NCBI GenBank assembly: GCA_033064195.1
Contig: JARBJD010000435.1
Coordinates: forward strand, 1-51,891
From: Blattamonas nauphoetae
Lineage: Eukaryota > Preaxostyla > Oxymonadida
DNA: 51,891 nucleotides
Direction: 5' to 3'
Shown here piece after piece: positions 28,801-39,161 of the stretch. A program made the translations under genes and the position numbers. Numbering within the stretch: position 1 is the first letter of the stretch; each line of letters begins with the position of its first letter. Below the pieces are notes generated by a model. It made no database searches, was not told where the DNA came from, and worked only from the letters and a program-made list of their open reading frames with translations.

Positions 28801-30549
28801 CCTTTCTTACGCCATGTTCTGACAGTTGGCGATGCAGCAGACGAGTTTGCATCTTCTGGCAGCGGTTGGATTCACCGGAGAAGAGGATCGCATTGGCAGA
28901 TGATGTGAGGTAGGCGAGAGAGTTGAAGCGATCAATCAGACCAGCGTTTGTGATCGAAACTTCATCATTCGGGAGATCGATGGTGGACGAGACGTCAGCA
29001 GAGCGATGACACCTGGTCCATCGATGCGGAGAAACTCAGACAGGACATTCATTGGCGTCCAGCTCTGAAAACCGAAAGGAGATGTTTTCCTATTCACAAC
29101 AAGTTTGACGTATGCGAGGCAGAGCGTGTCGATTTGACCGGTTTCTGATGGTTGTCATATGGTGGACTCTGTCTTGTATCCCTCAGCTTTGGCGTGAATA
29201 TTCCGCAGAAATGTGGAGAAACAAACATGAACCTCGCTGTTTTCATGAATATCGTCGAATATGGATCGGTACAATATGACTTGTACATCAGAGAGTGTTG
29301 CGTTGGAGATCTTCGTTGTCTAGTCTGGCATTAGTGGACTTGTTCTTGGTCGAGTGAGGGCGCTCGGTGAAATGGTGCGGAAGATGCACGAGGTGAGCTG
29401 GAGGGATCCAAGAGAGGTTCCGATGAGGCTAACTGGTCCAGGTGAGTCTGCAGTGCCATATCTCGAGATCCAGCAGCATTATCGAACTTGACACTCGTTG
29501 ATTTGAAATCAAGACAGTGTGAATCTGATATTGACGGTGTTGAATCTCTGTATTCGACAACTGGAGCAATCTATCGTGTTGGGAGAGATTCGACCCCTTC
29601 TGGGAATGGATTTCTTCGTCTGAAAGCGAAAGAGACTAAAAATTACCACATCCATATATTGTAGCCGCCGTTGAGATCATTTGTTTATGATTTTAGCTCG
29701 TCTTTCAATAAGATTTGCCGAAGATGTGTTGGGCAGAGAAGGAGTCAGGGTGATGCCATCCACAATCCATTGAGAATTGTGGCATCAATATTGATGGTTT
29801 GGAATTTAGAAATGTGAAAAGTGTTGTGTTTCCATTCCTCGATTCATTGTTCTGAGAATCTAGATCCTTCATTATCACAAAGTCGGGGAATGAAAATGAA
29901 TGGCAGTCTTTGGCGTCTGATCCATGCAGTGAAAGGAGAACAGAGTCCAAGACGGACCCATTCGAACCATAGACCCCGAGATTCAGGTGTCGACGATGAT
30001 CTGTGATTGTCGTGGTTTGCAGCTTTCGAAGGGGCGAACATATTGCTTACCACTGTGATAGCTCCACCAGCCTGACGATACTGGAATTCTTGTATGTACG
30101 ATATCAACAGATTTGATCCCGATTCATTTCGGGAACACGACGGAAAGATCCGTCTTCAATTTGAGTGAGTGAATCGGAACGGTTGAACGAGTGAAATGAG
30201 ATGAGGTGTGCTGGGTCAGAATGTGGCGACTTGCACATCGTTGAATGAACCGGGAGTTGGTAGATGGGAGGAGGCGACGCGAATTAGAATCCTGAGGTGA
30301 GACTCAACAGACAAATCGGCGAATCATCCTTGATAGATAGAATTGGACGAAAAAGTCGTGTTTCTTACTTCTGTTCCTCTCAAAGTGACAACACTATCGT
30401 TGCTTGACAGACTTTGAATCGATCATGAATCGTCATCTCCTTTTTCTACTCTATGGACAATTATGTCTCATTTTAAGAATTTATGGATAATATGATAGTG
30501 ATATGATGAACTATGGTGAAATGAAAGGAAATTATAAGGTAGAAATGAG
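28801..30549. other. Degenerate host-like sequence, no clear gene
   Basis: 28800-29060 on the minus strand still reads as helical protein in pieces (for example LIDRFNSLAYLTSSANAILF) and may extend the channel fragment. Beyond that only short frames occur, the best being a minus-strand one at 29705-29950 with no recognisable motif. 30350-30550 is AT-rich and leads into the right end of the transposon. Confidence 0.35.
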
Positions 30550-30596
30550 GTGGGATCAAAAAAAGCGTGGGATCAGTGGGATCAAATCAGAAGCCT
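30550..30596. repeat. Right end of the 9.3 kb element
   Basis: GTGGGATC words at 30550, 30567 and 30577 lead into AATCAGAAGCCT, the reverse complement of the left terminus. Confidence 0.65.
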
Positions 30597-30605
30597 GATA
30601 ATACT
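30597..30605. repeat. Target-site duplication, right copy (9.3 kb element)
   Basis: GATAATACT, identical to 21266-21274. Confidence 0.8.
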
Positions 30606-30620
30606 TCACTAGTATTCGAA

Positions 30621-30638
30621 TATTTTTATTTTCCTAAA
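30621..30638 (+). promoter_or_regulatory. T-rich start box before the 30639 gene
   Basis: TATTTTTATTTTCCTAAA abuts the ATG, 15 bases beyond the target duplication, so the box survived the nearby insertion. Confidence 0.55.
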
Positions 30639-30944
30639 ATGGCACCAGGTTGGTTATCCAAATTAGCAGCAGTTGGCAAAAACATACTCAGAGTTGGAGC
30701 TCCATTTCTAAATCTTATTCCCTTCGTTGGACCACTGATTTCTAAGGTCGCACAGACAGGTGTTGAGATGATACCAGATGTGAAATCGGATCAGCAAATC
30801 CATGCAGAAAAGATGGCACAATATGAGCAAGCAATTAATGAAGGAAACACTGCAGTTGCGAACAAACTCAGAGGGGAAATACTGAGACTGGAAGAAAAGC
30901 TGAAGCCGAAGGTTCAGGTGAAGAAACCAAAAAAGAAAAAGTAA
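30639..30944 (+). CDS. Small virion-like protein (MAPG family, copy 2)
   Basis: A 101-residue protein. MAPGWLSKLAAVGKNILRVG forms a basic amphipathic helix. A hydrophobic Gly/Pro segment (PFLNLIPFVGPLISKVAQTG, possible membrane-active region) follows, then a charged helix and a very basic C-terminal tail rich in Lys (residues ~85-101). The start and layout match the 102-residue protein at 20962. Before the 9.3 kb insertion the two genes were neighbours. Proteins of this size and charge in related viruses bind DNA or disrupt membranes, so the role here is inferred. I chose the ATG after the start box rather than an upstream in-frame one. The gene looks whole. Confidence 0.65.
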   Translation: MAPGWLSKLAAVGKNILRVGAPFLNLIPFVGPLISKVAQTGVEMIPDVKSDQQIHAEKMAQYEQAINEGNTAVANKLRGEILRLEEKLKPKVQVKKPKKKK

Positions 30945-30965
30945 CTAGAGTTAAAGCATAAATGT

Positions 30966-30985
30966 AATTTTTTATTTTTGATAAA
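30966..30985 (+). promoter_or_regulatory. T-rich start box before the first capsid gene
   Basis: AATTTTTTATTTTTGATAAA abuts the ATG at 30986 (motif within 30966-30985), in a 41-base intergenic gap. Confidence 0.6.
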
Positions 30986-32846
30986 ATGAACTCGCATATA
31001 ACACATCTGACAAACAAAAGAACTGGAGCATCATCTTTGACTGGAAATACCACTGGAAGGATAGAATACACAAGAGATGATATGGGTCAAATACAACAGC
31101 AACTCATGTCTGAACACCACATCAATTACCTTTTGAATGATGGAGCACACAGTACTTCGATTCAGGAATTGAAACCATCAGAGAATGCACGATTCTACAC
31201 AGGACAAGAGATAATCATTCCGTTGACTGGTAATCAAGACATTTGTCAAATTGATGATTCATTCATTACGTTCACAATGACAGCGACTCTGAAAGTTAAT
31301 AATTGGCAAACAACAGCTGGGAAGGTTGGATCGTACATGAATGAGAGAATCTTCATCTTCGTTGGACTCAAGCATTCAGCATCAATCTTTCGTGACCTTA
31401 CTGTTCTTCACAACAATCAAAGAATCATCAGCACAACAAACAATGATGTATCAATGGAGTCTCACATCTACAATATGATCAAACCTAAGAGTCAATTGGA
31501 GAATCGAAAACATTGTCACACACCTTGGCAGAATGCATGGAATCATGATGAATCAGTTGCTGGTGTGTATATTCCATTATCGGATTTCACAACGACGTCT
31601 GGAACAGGAGTGTTTCAAGACACAATCGATGTGCCAATTCGTGTGTCGATTAATCTTGAAGATCTTCTCATTTTCTCTGGAATGACTGACTATCCAAAAT
31701 GTCTCTTTGGTGATTTGAAATTGAGTGTGCACATGAATGAGGATGCGTTTGTTTGTTGTTCTGTGAATCCTGAACTCACTTTGAAAGATACGCTATCATC
31801 ACTCGTAACTGGAACAGCAGCAGCACCAACGATTAAAGCAGCAATTCTCAATTGTATTCAACATCGTCCCTATTTCTTGAATAACCTTGTCACCTCATGC
31901 ACAAAGAATTTCGTTCAAATTGGCCAATCATTTCTTCCAACCAACCGTTACTAAAGACATTGTTTGTTCAACAGCCAATGCCGTGACAACAGAACCAGAA
32001 TTCGTCGATCAGTAGATCTCATTAAACGTCACAAACTATCGGATTGATGATGTGTATTGCATGAGTGCTGGATACAAAATGAAAGATGGTGCGATAAAGA
32101 ATCTGAAGCAGATGTACACAAATCGTCCTGGAACAATTCCGGCAGAAAAGATCTCATTCTATCCATTTCAGAAGACACCAACGGCAACAGGAATTGATTG
32201 TACTCAGCAAATGGTTGTTGTGAATGCAAAGGATATCATGCTTCTCTTCCGTCACTACGACAATGAAGTCACTTGTTTCCACAACCCAATGCAGAAGAAT
32301 ATCCAAGTGACTTTACAAAACAGGTATTATCCAGAACAACCAACGACAACTATTGGAGCTCGCTTCTATCAGTTCGCATTATCGACTCTCAATCTCGATT
32401 CGTACCTAGCTGTTCCTGATGATTTGGAGCGATCACTGACGGATTCTCTCGTTGAAGAGAAACTCACTGGTGACGGAACATATCCCAATGAAACAATGAC
32501 AAGAGTTCGTCCAGTTCATGACAATACTGACTTCCTTCTGTGCTTTCCTACTCAAAGAAGTGGATGTCCAACGAACTGCAATGATTCCATCAGTTCAAAA
32601 GGAAACACTGCGGTCACTTTGAGATCGCATCCAATCTATCAGGGTAATCTTGACACATACTACAATGTTTACAACCCAAGTCAAAGTGGAGGTGATATGA
32701 CAACATTTACTCATCCTCCAGCACCGATTCTAGCAACCACTGCAACCACATGGTGGGTACTACGATACAGCAATGGTGAACCAAAAGTTGAGTACTATCC
32801 GAATCACACATTGAAAGCGTTACATAAAGATTTAGGAATCATGTAG
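30986..32846 (+). pseudogene. mcp: Major-capsid-family gene 1 (double jelly-roll type)
   Basis: It would form the icosahedral shell. The front shows a beta-rich pattern typical of Polinton capsids: a Gly/Asn/Asp-rich start, IIIPLTGNQDICQIDDSFIT (start of the first barrel), IFVGLKHSASIFRDLTVLHN (a segment I associate with Polinton major capsid proteins), and VPIRVSINLEDLLIFSGMTD. The rear shows further beta segments and ends with a Pro/Thr-rich loop and WWVLRYSNGEPKVEY. Total length (about 600 codons) fits a double jelly-roll protein. A fossil copy with about one break. The next gene is a diverged paralogue. Assignment rests on pattern and context, since no search was run. Confidence 0.7.
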
Positions 32847-32878
32847 AGACAAAACAGTAAAAGAAATTATTGATATTG

Positions 32879-32898
32879 TATTTTTTATTTTTCTATAA
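32879..32898 (+). promoter_or_regulatory. T-rich start box before the second capsid gene
   Basis: TATTTTTTATTTTTCTATAA abuts the ATG and is identical to the box at 20942-20961. Confidence 0.65.
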
Positions 32899-34592
32899 AT
32901 GAGAAGTATCAGATCAAATCAATCCAAACCAACATCGACATTAATTGAGCAAATTGAAGTGCAATCATATCTGCCAAAACAATGGGATTCAGAACCTCAC
33001 ATCTACTCCATCCAAGAAGTACATCCAACAAATCCTCCCATGCCATGCAGAATCGGAGATGAGATTGAAGTTCCATTGTGCTATGATGGTCATGATGTGA
33101 CTGAATTTTCGAAGAGTCATCTGCGTATCGATCTCACGATTACTGTTCCATATACATATCCATCAGATGCAGATGCTTCAGAGTCAGCTGGATTGTACGG
33201 AATGCTCTACGGTTACAAATCATCATCAGATGCCATTCGAGACATGAGACTGGTTGACAGTAAAGGAAACATTATTGACAATACACTCCAGAATAATCAT
33301 GTTCACGAATCATTTCTGTATCACACTTTCAAGTCGTATGAAGAGAAAAACAATATGAAGCATTGCTATAGTCTTTTTGAAAATGTTCAGAGAATGGATC
33401 CAAGTGTGTGTGGATTCTACTATGTTCCAACACTCAATGGGCAGAAAAACCATACACTGCAACGATTCCACTGGTTATTCCGTTTGTGAATCTCCTTCCA
33501 CTGAGTACGTTTGATCAGTATCCAAATTCGATCTTCGGAAATTTACGTTTGAGATTTCATTTGACCACTGATTCACTTGTGTATTGTCCCATTCGAACTT
33601 CAACTGTTGTAAGAAAAACACTTGAGATGATGAAAGATCGATATCCAGATAAAGACGAGCCTCGTCTCGCACCAGAAGGGCAAATGAGTCTCATGTTCGA
33701 TGGAGAATACTCTAATTTGACACAGGAATTTACACAAATTGGTAATCCAATACTTCAATTCGATGACAATATAATGCCTTCTGTGAATTCATTTTACATT
33801 TCATATATCAAAACCAAATCCTTCACAGCCACTGTTCTTTCATCTTCGATAGATACAGTGTCTTCGATTTGTTACGGATATCAAATCACTGATGCAACGA
33901 AGCAGTCACTCTTCAACACATATTCAAAGACTCTGTATGTCCTGAAAGCTGAAAGAATTGACACACAATCGTTCCAATCACAAGCAACAGCAATGGGAGT
34001 GAGATCAAACATCAGTATCAAGCTCAACAATCTCATGAATCTTATGTGCTTATTCCCTGAAAGACCAAATGAATGTACAGTCTTCAGAAATCCTCATTAT
34101 GTTGGCTTATTCGAAATGCTTGGATCCAACTTTCCCAATTTCCCGATGTCAACACTCTCGCCAGAGTTCTATCAAATGATGATGGTGAATGGTGATTTTA
34201 TCGGTTGTTCCGCGACGGAAGAGTTTGAGAATTCAATCTGTATGTCACGCAATTCTACCTGTTTTGGAAAGGAGTTCAAGAGAACCAGAGCAGTTACGGA
34301 TGCTACTTCATTCACATTCATGGTTCCAACAGATCGAAGTGAAATCGCTGGTGGAGAAGAAGGTATTTCAACAGCAGAATCAGTGAATATCGTCTACAGA
34401 GGATCACCAATCAATCAGGGAGAACTCGATCCATATTTCACCTCAACTCCAGAAGGTCCTCCTCCTCCAATTCTAGCACTACATCAAGCAACATACTGGT
34501 TATTCTGGATTGAAAATGGACAACCACGAGTGCGATATGTCATTGATCGTCGACTCCAAGAAGCGTATGAAGAAGTGAAGAGAGGTTATTGA
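32899..34592 (+). pseudogene. Major-capsid-family gene 2 (paralogue)
   Basis: About 560 codons that parallel the preceding gene in layout. IGDEIEVPLCYDGHDVTEFS mirrors the first barrel entry. MLYGYKSSSDAIRDMRLVDS mirrors the IFVGLKHSASIFRDL segment. The MKHCYSLFENVQRMDPSVCG stretch mirrors RKHCHTPWQNAWNHDESVAG. The ending YWLFWIENGQPRVRYVIDRR mirrors WWVLRYSNGEPKVEY. Both therefore descend from one duplicated capsid gene. Which one is the main shell protein cannot be told from sequence. It is a fossil copy with about one break. Confidence 0.65.
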
Positions 34593-34608
34593 ACAGAACA
34601 AATATGAT

Positions 34609-34624
34609 ATTTTATTTTTGTAGA
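34609..34624 (+). promoter_or_regulatory. T-rich start box before the 34633 gene
   Basis: ATTTTATTTTTGTAGA lies about eight bases before the ATG, in a 40-base gap after the preceding stop. Confidence 0.5.
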
Positions 34625-34632
34625 AAACAGAA

Positions 34633-35043
34633 ATGGTGAAGCGCTATTTCTCAATTCAGAATTCTCACACTGCTCAATTGCCTCCTGATTTTACCAATTC
34701 CAGAAACCAAAAATATGTTCACTTTCTCGACTGCAAACTTATTCATGTGAAGGAAGAAATTAATGGTAACTCAACTGTCATCTCAAAAGACATTCCTCAG
34801 CACATTACAATCCATGGTGATTGGATCCAGACTGATGCATTCAATGACTCATTTGTTGCTTTCTGTAACGAACAGATTGCGAAGCGAAAGAAGTGGGAAT
34901 TAAGCACTCGACAATCAATTGTGAAGATCTGGTTCAAAGACAGTTCTGGTGAATCAATTGAGATGGAAACAACGGAGACAATCAATGGAAAAATAACCAA
35001 AGAGTATTATGAATTTCTGGTTGATCTCATGTTGGAGTATTAA
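34633..35043 (+). CDS. Small Polinton protein, possibly a minor capsid component
   Basis: A 136-residue protein with beta-rich pattern (KYVHFLDCKLIHVKEEING, HITIHGDWIQTD, IVKIWFKDSSGESIEME) and a short helical end. The size and strand pattern would suit a small single jelly-roll or capsid accessory protein, and it follows the two capsid genes directly. I do not recognise a specific family, and typical Polinton penton proteins are larger. It is convergent with the fibre-like gene, 12 bases away. The gene looks whole. Confidence 0.55.
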   Translation: MVKRYFSIQNSHTAQLPPDFTNSRNQKYVHFLDCKLIHVKEEINGNSTVISKDIPQHITIHGDWIQTDAFNDSFVAFCNEQIAKRKKWELSTRQSIVKIWFKDSSGESIEMETTETINGKITKEYYEFLVDLMLEY

Positions 35044-35055
35044 TGCTTCGCATTT

Positions 35056-35979
35056 CTATGATGACGGAGTCATGGTATGAGTCAGTGAATTATATTTTTG
35101 GATCAGTTCATTGATGAGTGTCTGTTGTTGTCCGACAATGCTACTCAGTTCCTGAATGGCTTTGATACAGAAGCACGAGAGTTCTGCATAATCAACTTGA
35201 AGACAATCTGGATTGGAATCATTCACGACTTCAGGAAAGATTTCTTGGATCTGTTGAGCAATCACACCAATGTGTTTCTTCTCACTTTCCTTCTTCAAAG
35301 CATTCACATTTCTCTTTGCAGTTCTTCAAGTGTTCTTCATCTGTCTCATTCTCAATTTGCTTTGTCAACTTTGTTGATCTTCGAGTCGAATGTGTTGAAT
35401 TGGTAGCTGCACAATTTCAACTTTATTCAGTTGTTCAAGAACATCAGGGTATGGTTCAATATTTCTTTTCACTCTTCTGTCTGACAGCTGAGAAAAACTT
35501 CCTGTTGTGGATATTGAAAACACTCCTGAACCCGTGTCCTCATCGTAGTAATACAATGCTGGTTTGTCACATGGAGACCACATAATAATTCCATCACCAT
35601 TGAACTGAATTCCTGAAGTTTCTGCAATCGATTGTGAGATTGAAATGCCAGACTTAAATGTTGATGCCGGATATGTTCCAGGATACTTCGGAAGTGATCC
35701 TTCTGAGATATTCCACTTCGCTCCATTCACATTGATCAATCCTCCAATTGCTGGTGTCGTGATCGATCCATTTGTGCTCACCACTTTCTGGATTGAAGAT
35801 ATCGCTGTCTTGTGTGCTTCTGTTGTCTTCTGTAGTGAGTCAATCACTGCTGTATTCTCGTTGGTTGTTGAGAGATTATGATCAATCATTTTCTCAATCA
35901 TTTGTGAATTGTATTTTGTCGATTCATTTCTGCTTGCTCTTTCATTGAAAATTAAAATTCTTGATTCCCTCATGAACAT
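35056..35979 (-). pseudogene. Fibre-like protein with Peptidase_S74 intramolecular chaperone
   Basis: The gene reads leftward. The front part is a coiled-coil stalk (MIEKMIDHNLSTTNENTAVI and onward, with heptads) leading to a Gly/Ser/Thr-rich beta region (NGSITTPAIGGLINVNGAKW ... GIQFNGDGIIMWSP). The rear part has SDRRVKRNIEPYPDVLEQLN and IGVIAQQIQEIFPEVVND. These are the S74 hallmarks: the S-D-x-R-x-K-x-N cleavage/chaperone motif and the 'GxIAQE...FPE.V' helix. S74 domains trimerise phage tail spikes and fibres and then cut themselves off, so this would be a receptor-binding fibre of the virion. Its upstream end abuts the right terminal repeat. It is a fossil copy with about one break. Confidence 0.75.
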
Positions 35980-38900
35980 ACGTCACCGGCACATTATTTC
36001 TGACATACTCAGAGACTAGCGAACAGTTCTCTTCTTTCATTGATTCAATTAATGCTTGTTCTGAACATACTCGACGTCTTTCGTTGTACATCGCAGTTGG
36101 ATTCATTGAATACAAATTAAAAAATTCAAAAATAAATTTTCATTCGTGATTTTTATCGTTGGTGATCTTCCGAGACTTCGATCCTGTCATCGATGGGTTC
36201 GATCAGTCTGTGTTTGATCAGAGAAAGTCCTTCAATGGGACATGATCCTTTCTTCTCGTTCCTGACGCTCTTTACTGTTTGATTTAGGTGTGTTTCTCTT
36301 TCTACTTTCTCATTTGTTCTCTTTTCTTTTTGCCATCACTTTCTTGTCTTGATCATTCACTTTTTTCTGTCTCTCTCGTTCAGGTACACTACTTCGTTTT
36401 ATCTTCGGTGGTTTCGTTTCCGACTTGTTTTGAAAGGTTTGCTCTCTTTTGTTCTTAATTTTTCATAAAACTTTGTACTTGCTGATCGAACCGAAAGTGG
36501 ACCTGAAGATCAGGTACACTGTTGTGTTTTATCGCTTAAAAGAATGTCACAACCGACAAATCACAAGTATGTTATTCTTTTTTATTCATCTCTTCATAAA
36601 ACACATTCTCGTACTCGATTTATGTGATCATCAAACTCAGGTACACTATTGCGTCTTATGACCAGAAAGTGCTGTTCACTGAATATTTGAAACAGGTTTG
36701 CTCTCTTTTTTGTATTATCTCTTTAAAAGACACAATGACGTACCAGAATTTTCACTTCACTTTTGACATTCTCTTTTCTGGTACAACACTTCACTTTATC
36801 CTCTCATTTTCACTTCATTGTCAGTTTTTTTTCATTGTCTCTCACTTTTTTCAAAAATTAAAATTTAAAATGACGTGAACAAAATTTTGATCTTCATCTT
36901 TCTTCGAGAAACTTCGTGATTCATCGATAAAATTGTATGCGTTGGTACACCACTTTGTTTTACTTTGATTTGACTTTCATTTCACCTTTTACACTTCACT
37001 ACTCTTCGATTTGTGCTCTTCATTTTTTCTAAAACACAACGGTGTACCAACAAAACGCGATCTGAAGTGATCATCCAGATCAGGTACACCACTTCACCTT
37101 ATCGTTTCATTTCACAACTATTTGATTTCAATTCTCTTTTTTGATCAAAACAAAGTGGAACACAGAACTAAAAATGTTTGATCGTCAAGATAAAAATGAA
37201 CTGTAAGATCTGGTACATGAATGTGTTTTATCACTTCAAACCTTGTTTCACTTCACAATTTTGATCTCTTTATTGACATTTTTGCTCTAATCTTTCATAA
37301 AACACACTGGTGTACCAACGAGACTCAATCTGAAATGATCGGTGAGATCTGGTACATGAATGTGTTTTATCTTTTCGTTCTCACTTCAATCATTGTTTTT
37401 TACTCTTGTTTTCTGAAATTTTGATGAACGCGTTCATAAGGTGAAGTGGTGTACCAACGAAGTGAGAAAAACAATGACTGGAGAGATCTGGTACGTCACT
37501 TCACCTTATCGTTGCTAACATTGTTGCACTTCACACTTTTACTCTAATTAGAAACATTTTTGTTGAAGACGCTCATAAAGTGAAGTGGTGTACCAACGAA
37601 ATGCGAAAAACAATGATCGTTCAGATCTGGTACGAGATTTTGTTTTATCGTTTACTTTTCACTTCACTCACTCTTTTTTTCTCTTTGTTTGTGAAATTTT
37701 GACGAACCCGTTCATAAGGTGAAGTGGTGTACCAACGGAACGCAAAGGATCAAGATCGTGCAGATCTGGTACGTCACTTCACCTTATCGTTTCATTCTCA
37801 CTTCATTTACATTTTAGTACTCTAATTTTGTGAAATTTGTCTGAACACGTTCGTAAATCTCAATACTTACCCACAATTTTCACTATTTCCATTTCACCAT
37901 TCACTATCATACTTGCCCACTTCATTTTAGCTTCATTCACCTTCATTTGGTCTAATTAAGAGAAAAAGTCGACGAAAAATGAAGTATTGTGATGTGCTCG
38001 TGAAGTGTGAATGACTGAAAAATGGGTTGTAAAATGAGGGGAATGAAGAGGAGAGTTGAATACCTGAAATGTGAAACGTGGAAAGTGAAATGAGAGATGA
38101 AAGGTGTTGAAGTTGTTTAAGCTTAGACAAACGGTATGATGGAAAAACACATAAAACCAACATTATGAAAAAACTAGTCGTCAAAAGTGTCTCGAAATTT
38201 GAGCACAGCTTTGTCGGACAGTGAGAATGAAGGATTTGTGGGAGAAATTCGGGACAAAAAATCATATAGTGAAAATGTTGGCGGAAATGTTGTGTCAAGT
38301 GTGTGATGTGAAAAACCGACCCTCCAGAGAGAACTAATGTCACCAGTAAACTCGAAATCTCAAAAAAGCGTCGCTTGAATGTAATTGTGAAGTGGTTGAC
38401 GTGAAAATCGTTAAAAATGAAAATTGACAAAAAAGTGTCCGAAGGATCGTGACGTGAAAAGGTTCATACCTAAAGTCGCCAAAAGGCGTTCTTAACCGAT
38501 CTAATGCTAAAAGGCGTCATAAGAAGACGATTCCTGAGCGAAAGATGATGGAAGACAGGGTCCATACCATATCTCGAAAATTTCGACTCGTAAAAATCCT
38601 CAATGGGTCGGATCAAACTTTTTTTCCAAAAAGTGTTTTTTATCGCGAATCTCACCTTCTGAAATCGATTTTGTAATTTTAGAAGATGTTTGAGGTGAAT
38701 TTGAGACATAAAGTAGTGGTTAGTAGCGAAATCTGAAAATCGACTTTTTGGTCCATTTTTTGACCACTGTTCGGTACGTAGCTCCGCGAATTCTCAACCG
38801 ATCTTCATCGGGATTGTTTTGATCGACGACTCACATCGTCCCCGACATTTTAGAATTTTTTTCGATTTTTTTCGAAGTGGTTCTCAAGTTGGATTCCCTT

Positions 38901-39161
38901 TGTTCGAGTTCAAAAGTGACAAAACGTCGAAAAAAGTGACAACATTTTTGGATTATGACAAAAATTTGCTTCAAAATTGACGTTTAAAATGAGGTCGAAA
39001 TATTGGACATATTTTTGGAATTTAGGTCAAATATTGGCATCATTGAAATGGCCTAAATTCCTTTTAATACAAGATTTAGAAATGGTCAATCGGAATTGAC
39101 TTTTCGTTTCTGATTTCAACGACTATTTCAATCTGGTTCCCAAATCGTCTACTATACTACT
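35966..39161. repeat. Right terminal inverted repeat of the Polinton
   Basis: Reverse complement of 4390-8204, minus the arm-specific gene. It contains the mirrored start of the 8064 gene (35966-36106), the subterminal array, and the non-coding outer part. It has no gene of its own: the short open frames are mirror images of low-complexity frames in the left arm. Confidence 0.85.
36380..37900. repeat. Subterminal repeat array of the right arm
   Basis: Mirror of the left array. Units with AAGGTGAAGTGGTGTACCAA, GATCTGGTACGTCACTTCAC and ATGAACGCGTTCATAAGG recur at about 110-150 base spacing. Unit sequences differ slightly from the left arm, so the arms are not fully homogenised. Confidence 0.7.

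Larger units (their letters stand above)
21275..30596. mobile_element. 9.3 kb DNA transposon with host-like cargo, inserted in the Polinton
   Basis: The ends carry a short inverted repeat, AGGCTTCTGATT, at 21276-21287 and, in reverse complement, at the right end. A second shared block of GATCCCAC words lies nearby (21318-21356 and 30550-30583). An exact 9 bp duplication flanks the element. Composition changes sharply inside: GC-richer, Ser/Pro-rich frames unlike the AT-rich Polinton genes. Contents are an unrecognised gene (22157-23861), a hAT transposase (24615-26900), a channel-like host fragment on the minus strand (26917-28800) and repeat-poor remainder. No transposase that would explain a 9 bp duplication is recognisable, since hAT enzymes make 8 bp. 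The hAT gene may therefore be a passenger. MULE-like capture is my best reading. Confidence 0.7.
4390..39161. mobile_element. Polinton/Maverick element, about 34.8 kb, carrying two nested transposons
   Basis: The ends read AGTAGTTATAG (left) and, in reverse complement, AGTAGTATAG (right). They open long inverted arms. Between the arms lie family hallmark genes: protein-primed DNA polymerase B, rve-type integrase, FtsK/HerA-like packaging ATPase, capsid-family genes and a fibre-like gene. Removing the two nested insertions (3.1 and 9.3 kb) leaves about 22 kb, normal for Polintons. The family usually makes a 6 bp target duplication, but the bases next to the two ends chosen here do not match. 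Several genes look whole and several are broken (roughly one break each, plus the two insertions), so the copy is a fossil. The arms are close in sequence but not identical, suggesting a moderately recent rather than ancient insertion. I did not recognise an adenain-type cysteine protease. Confidence 0.9.
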
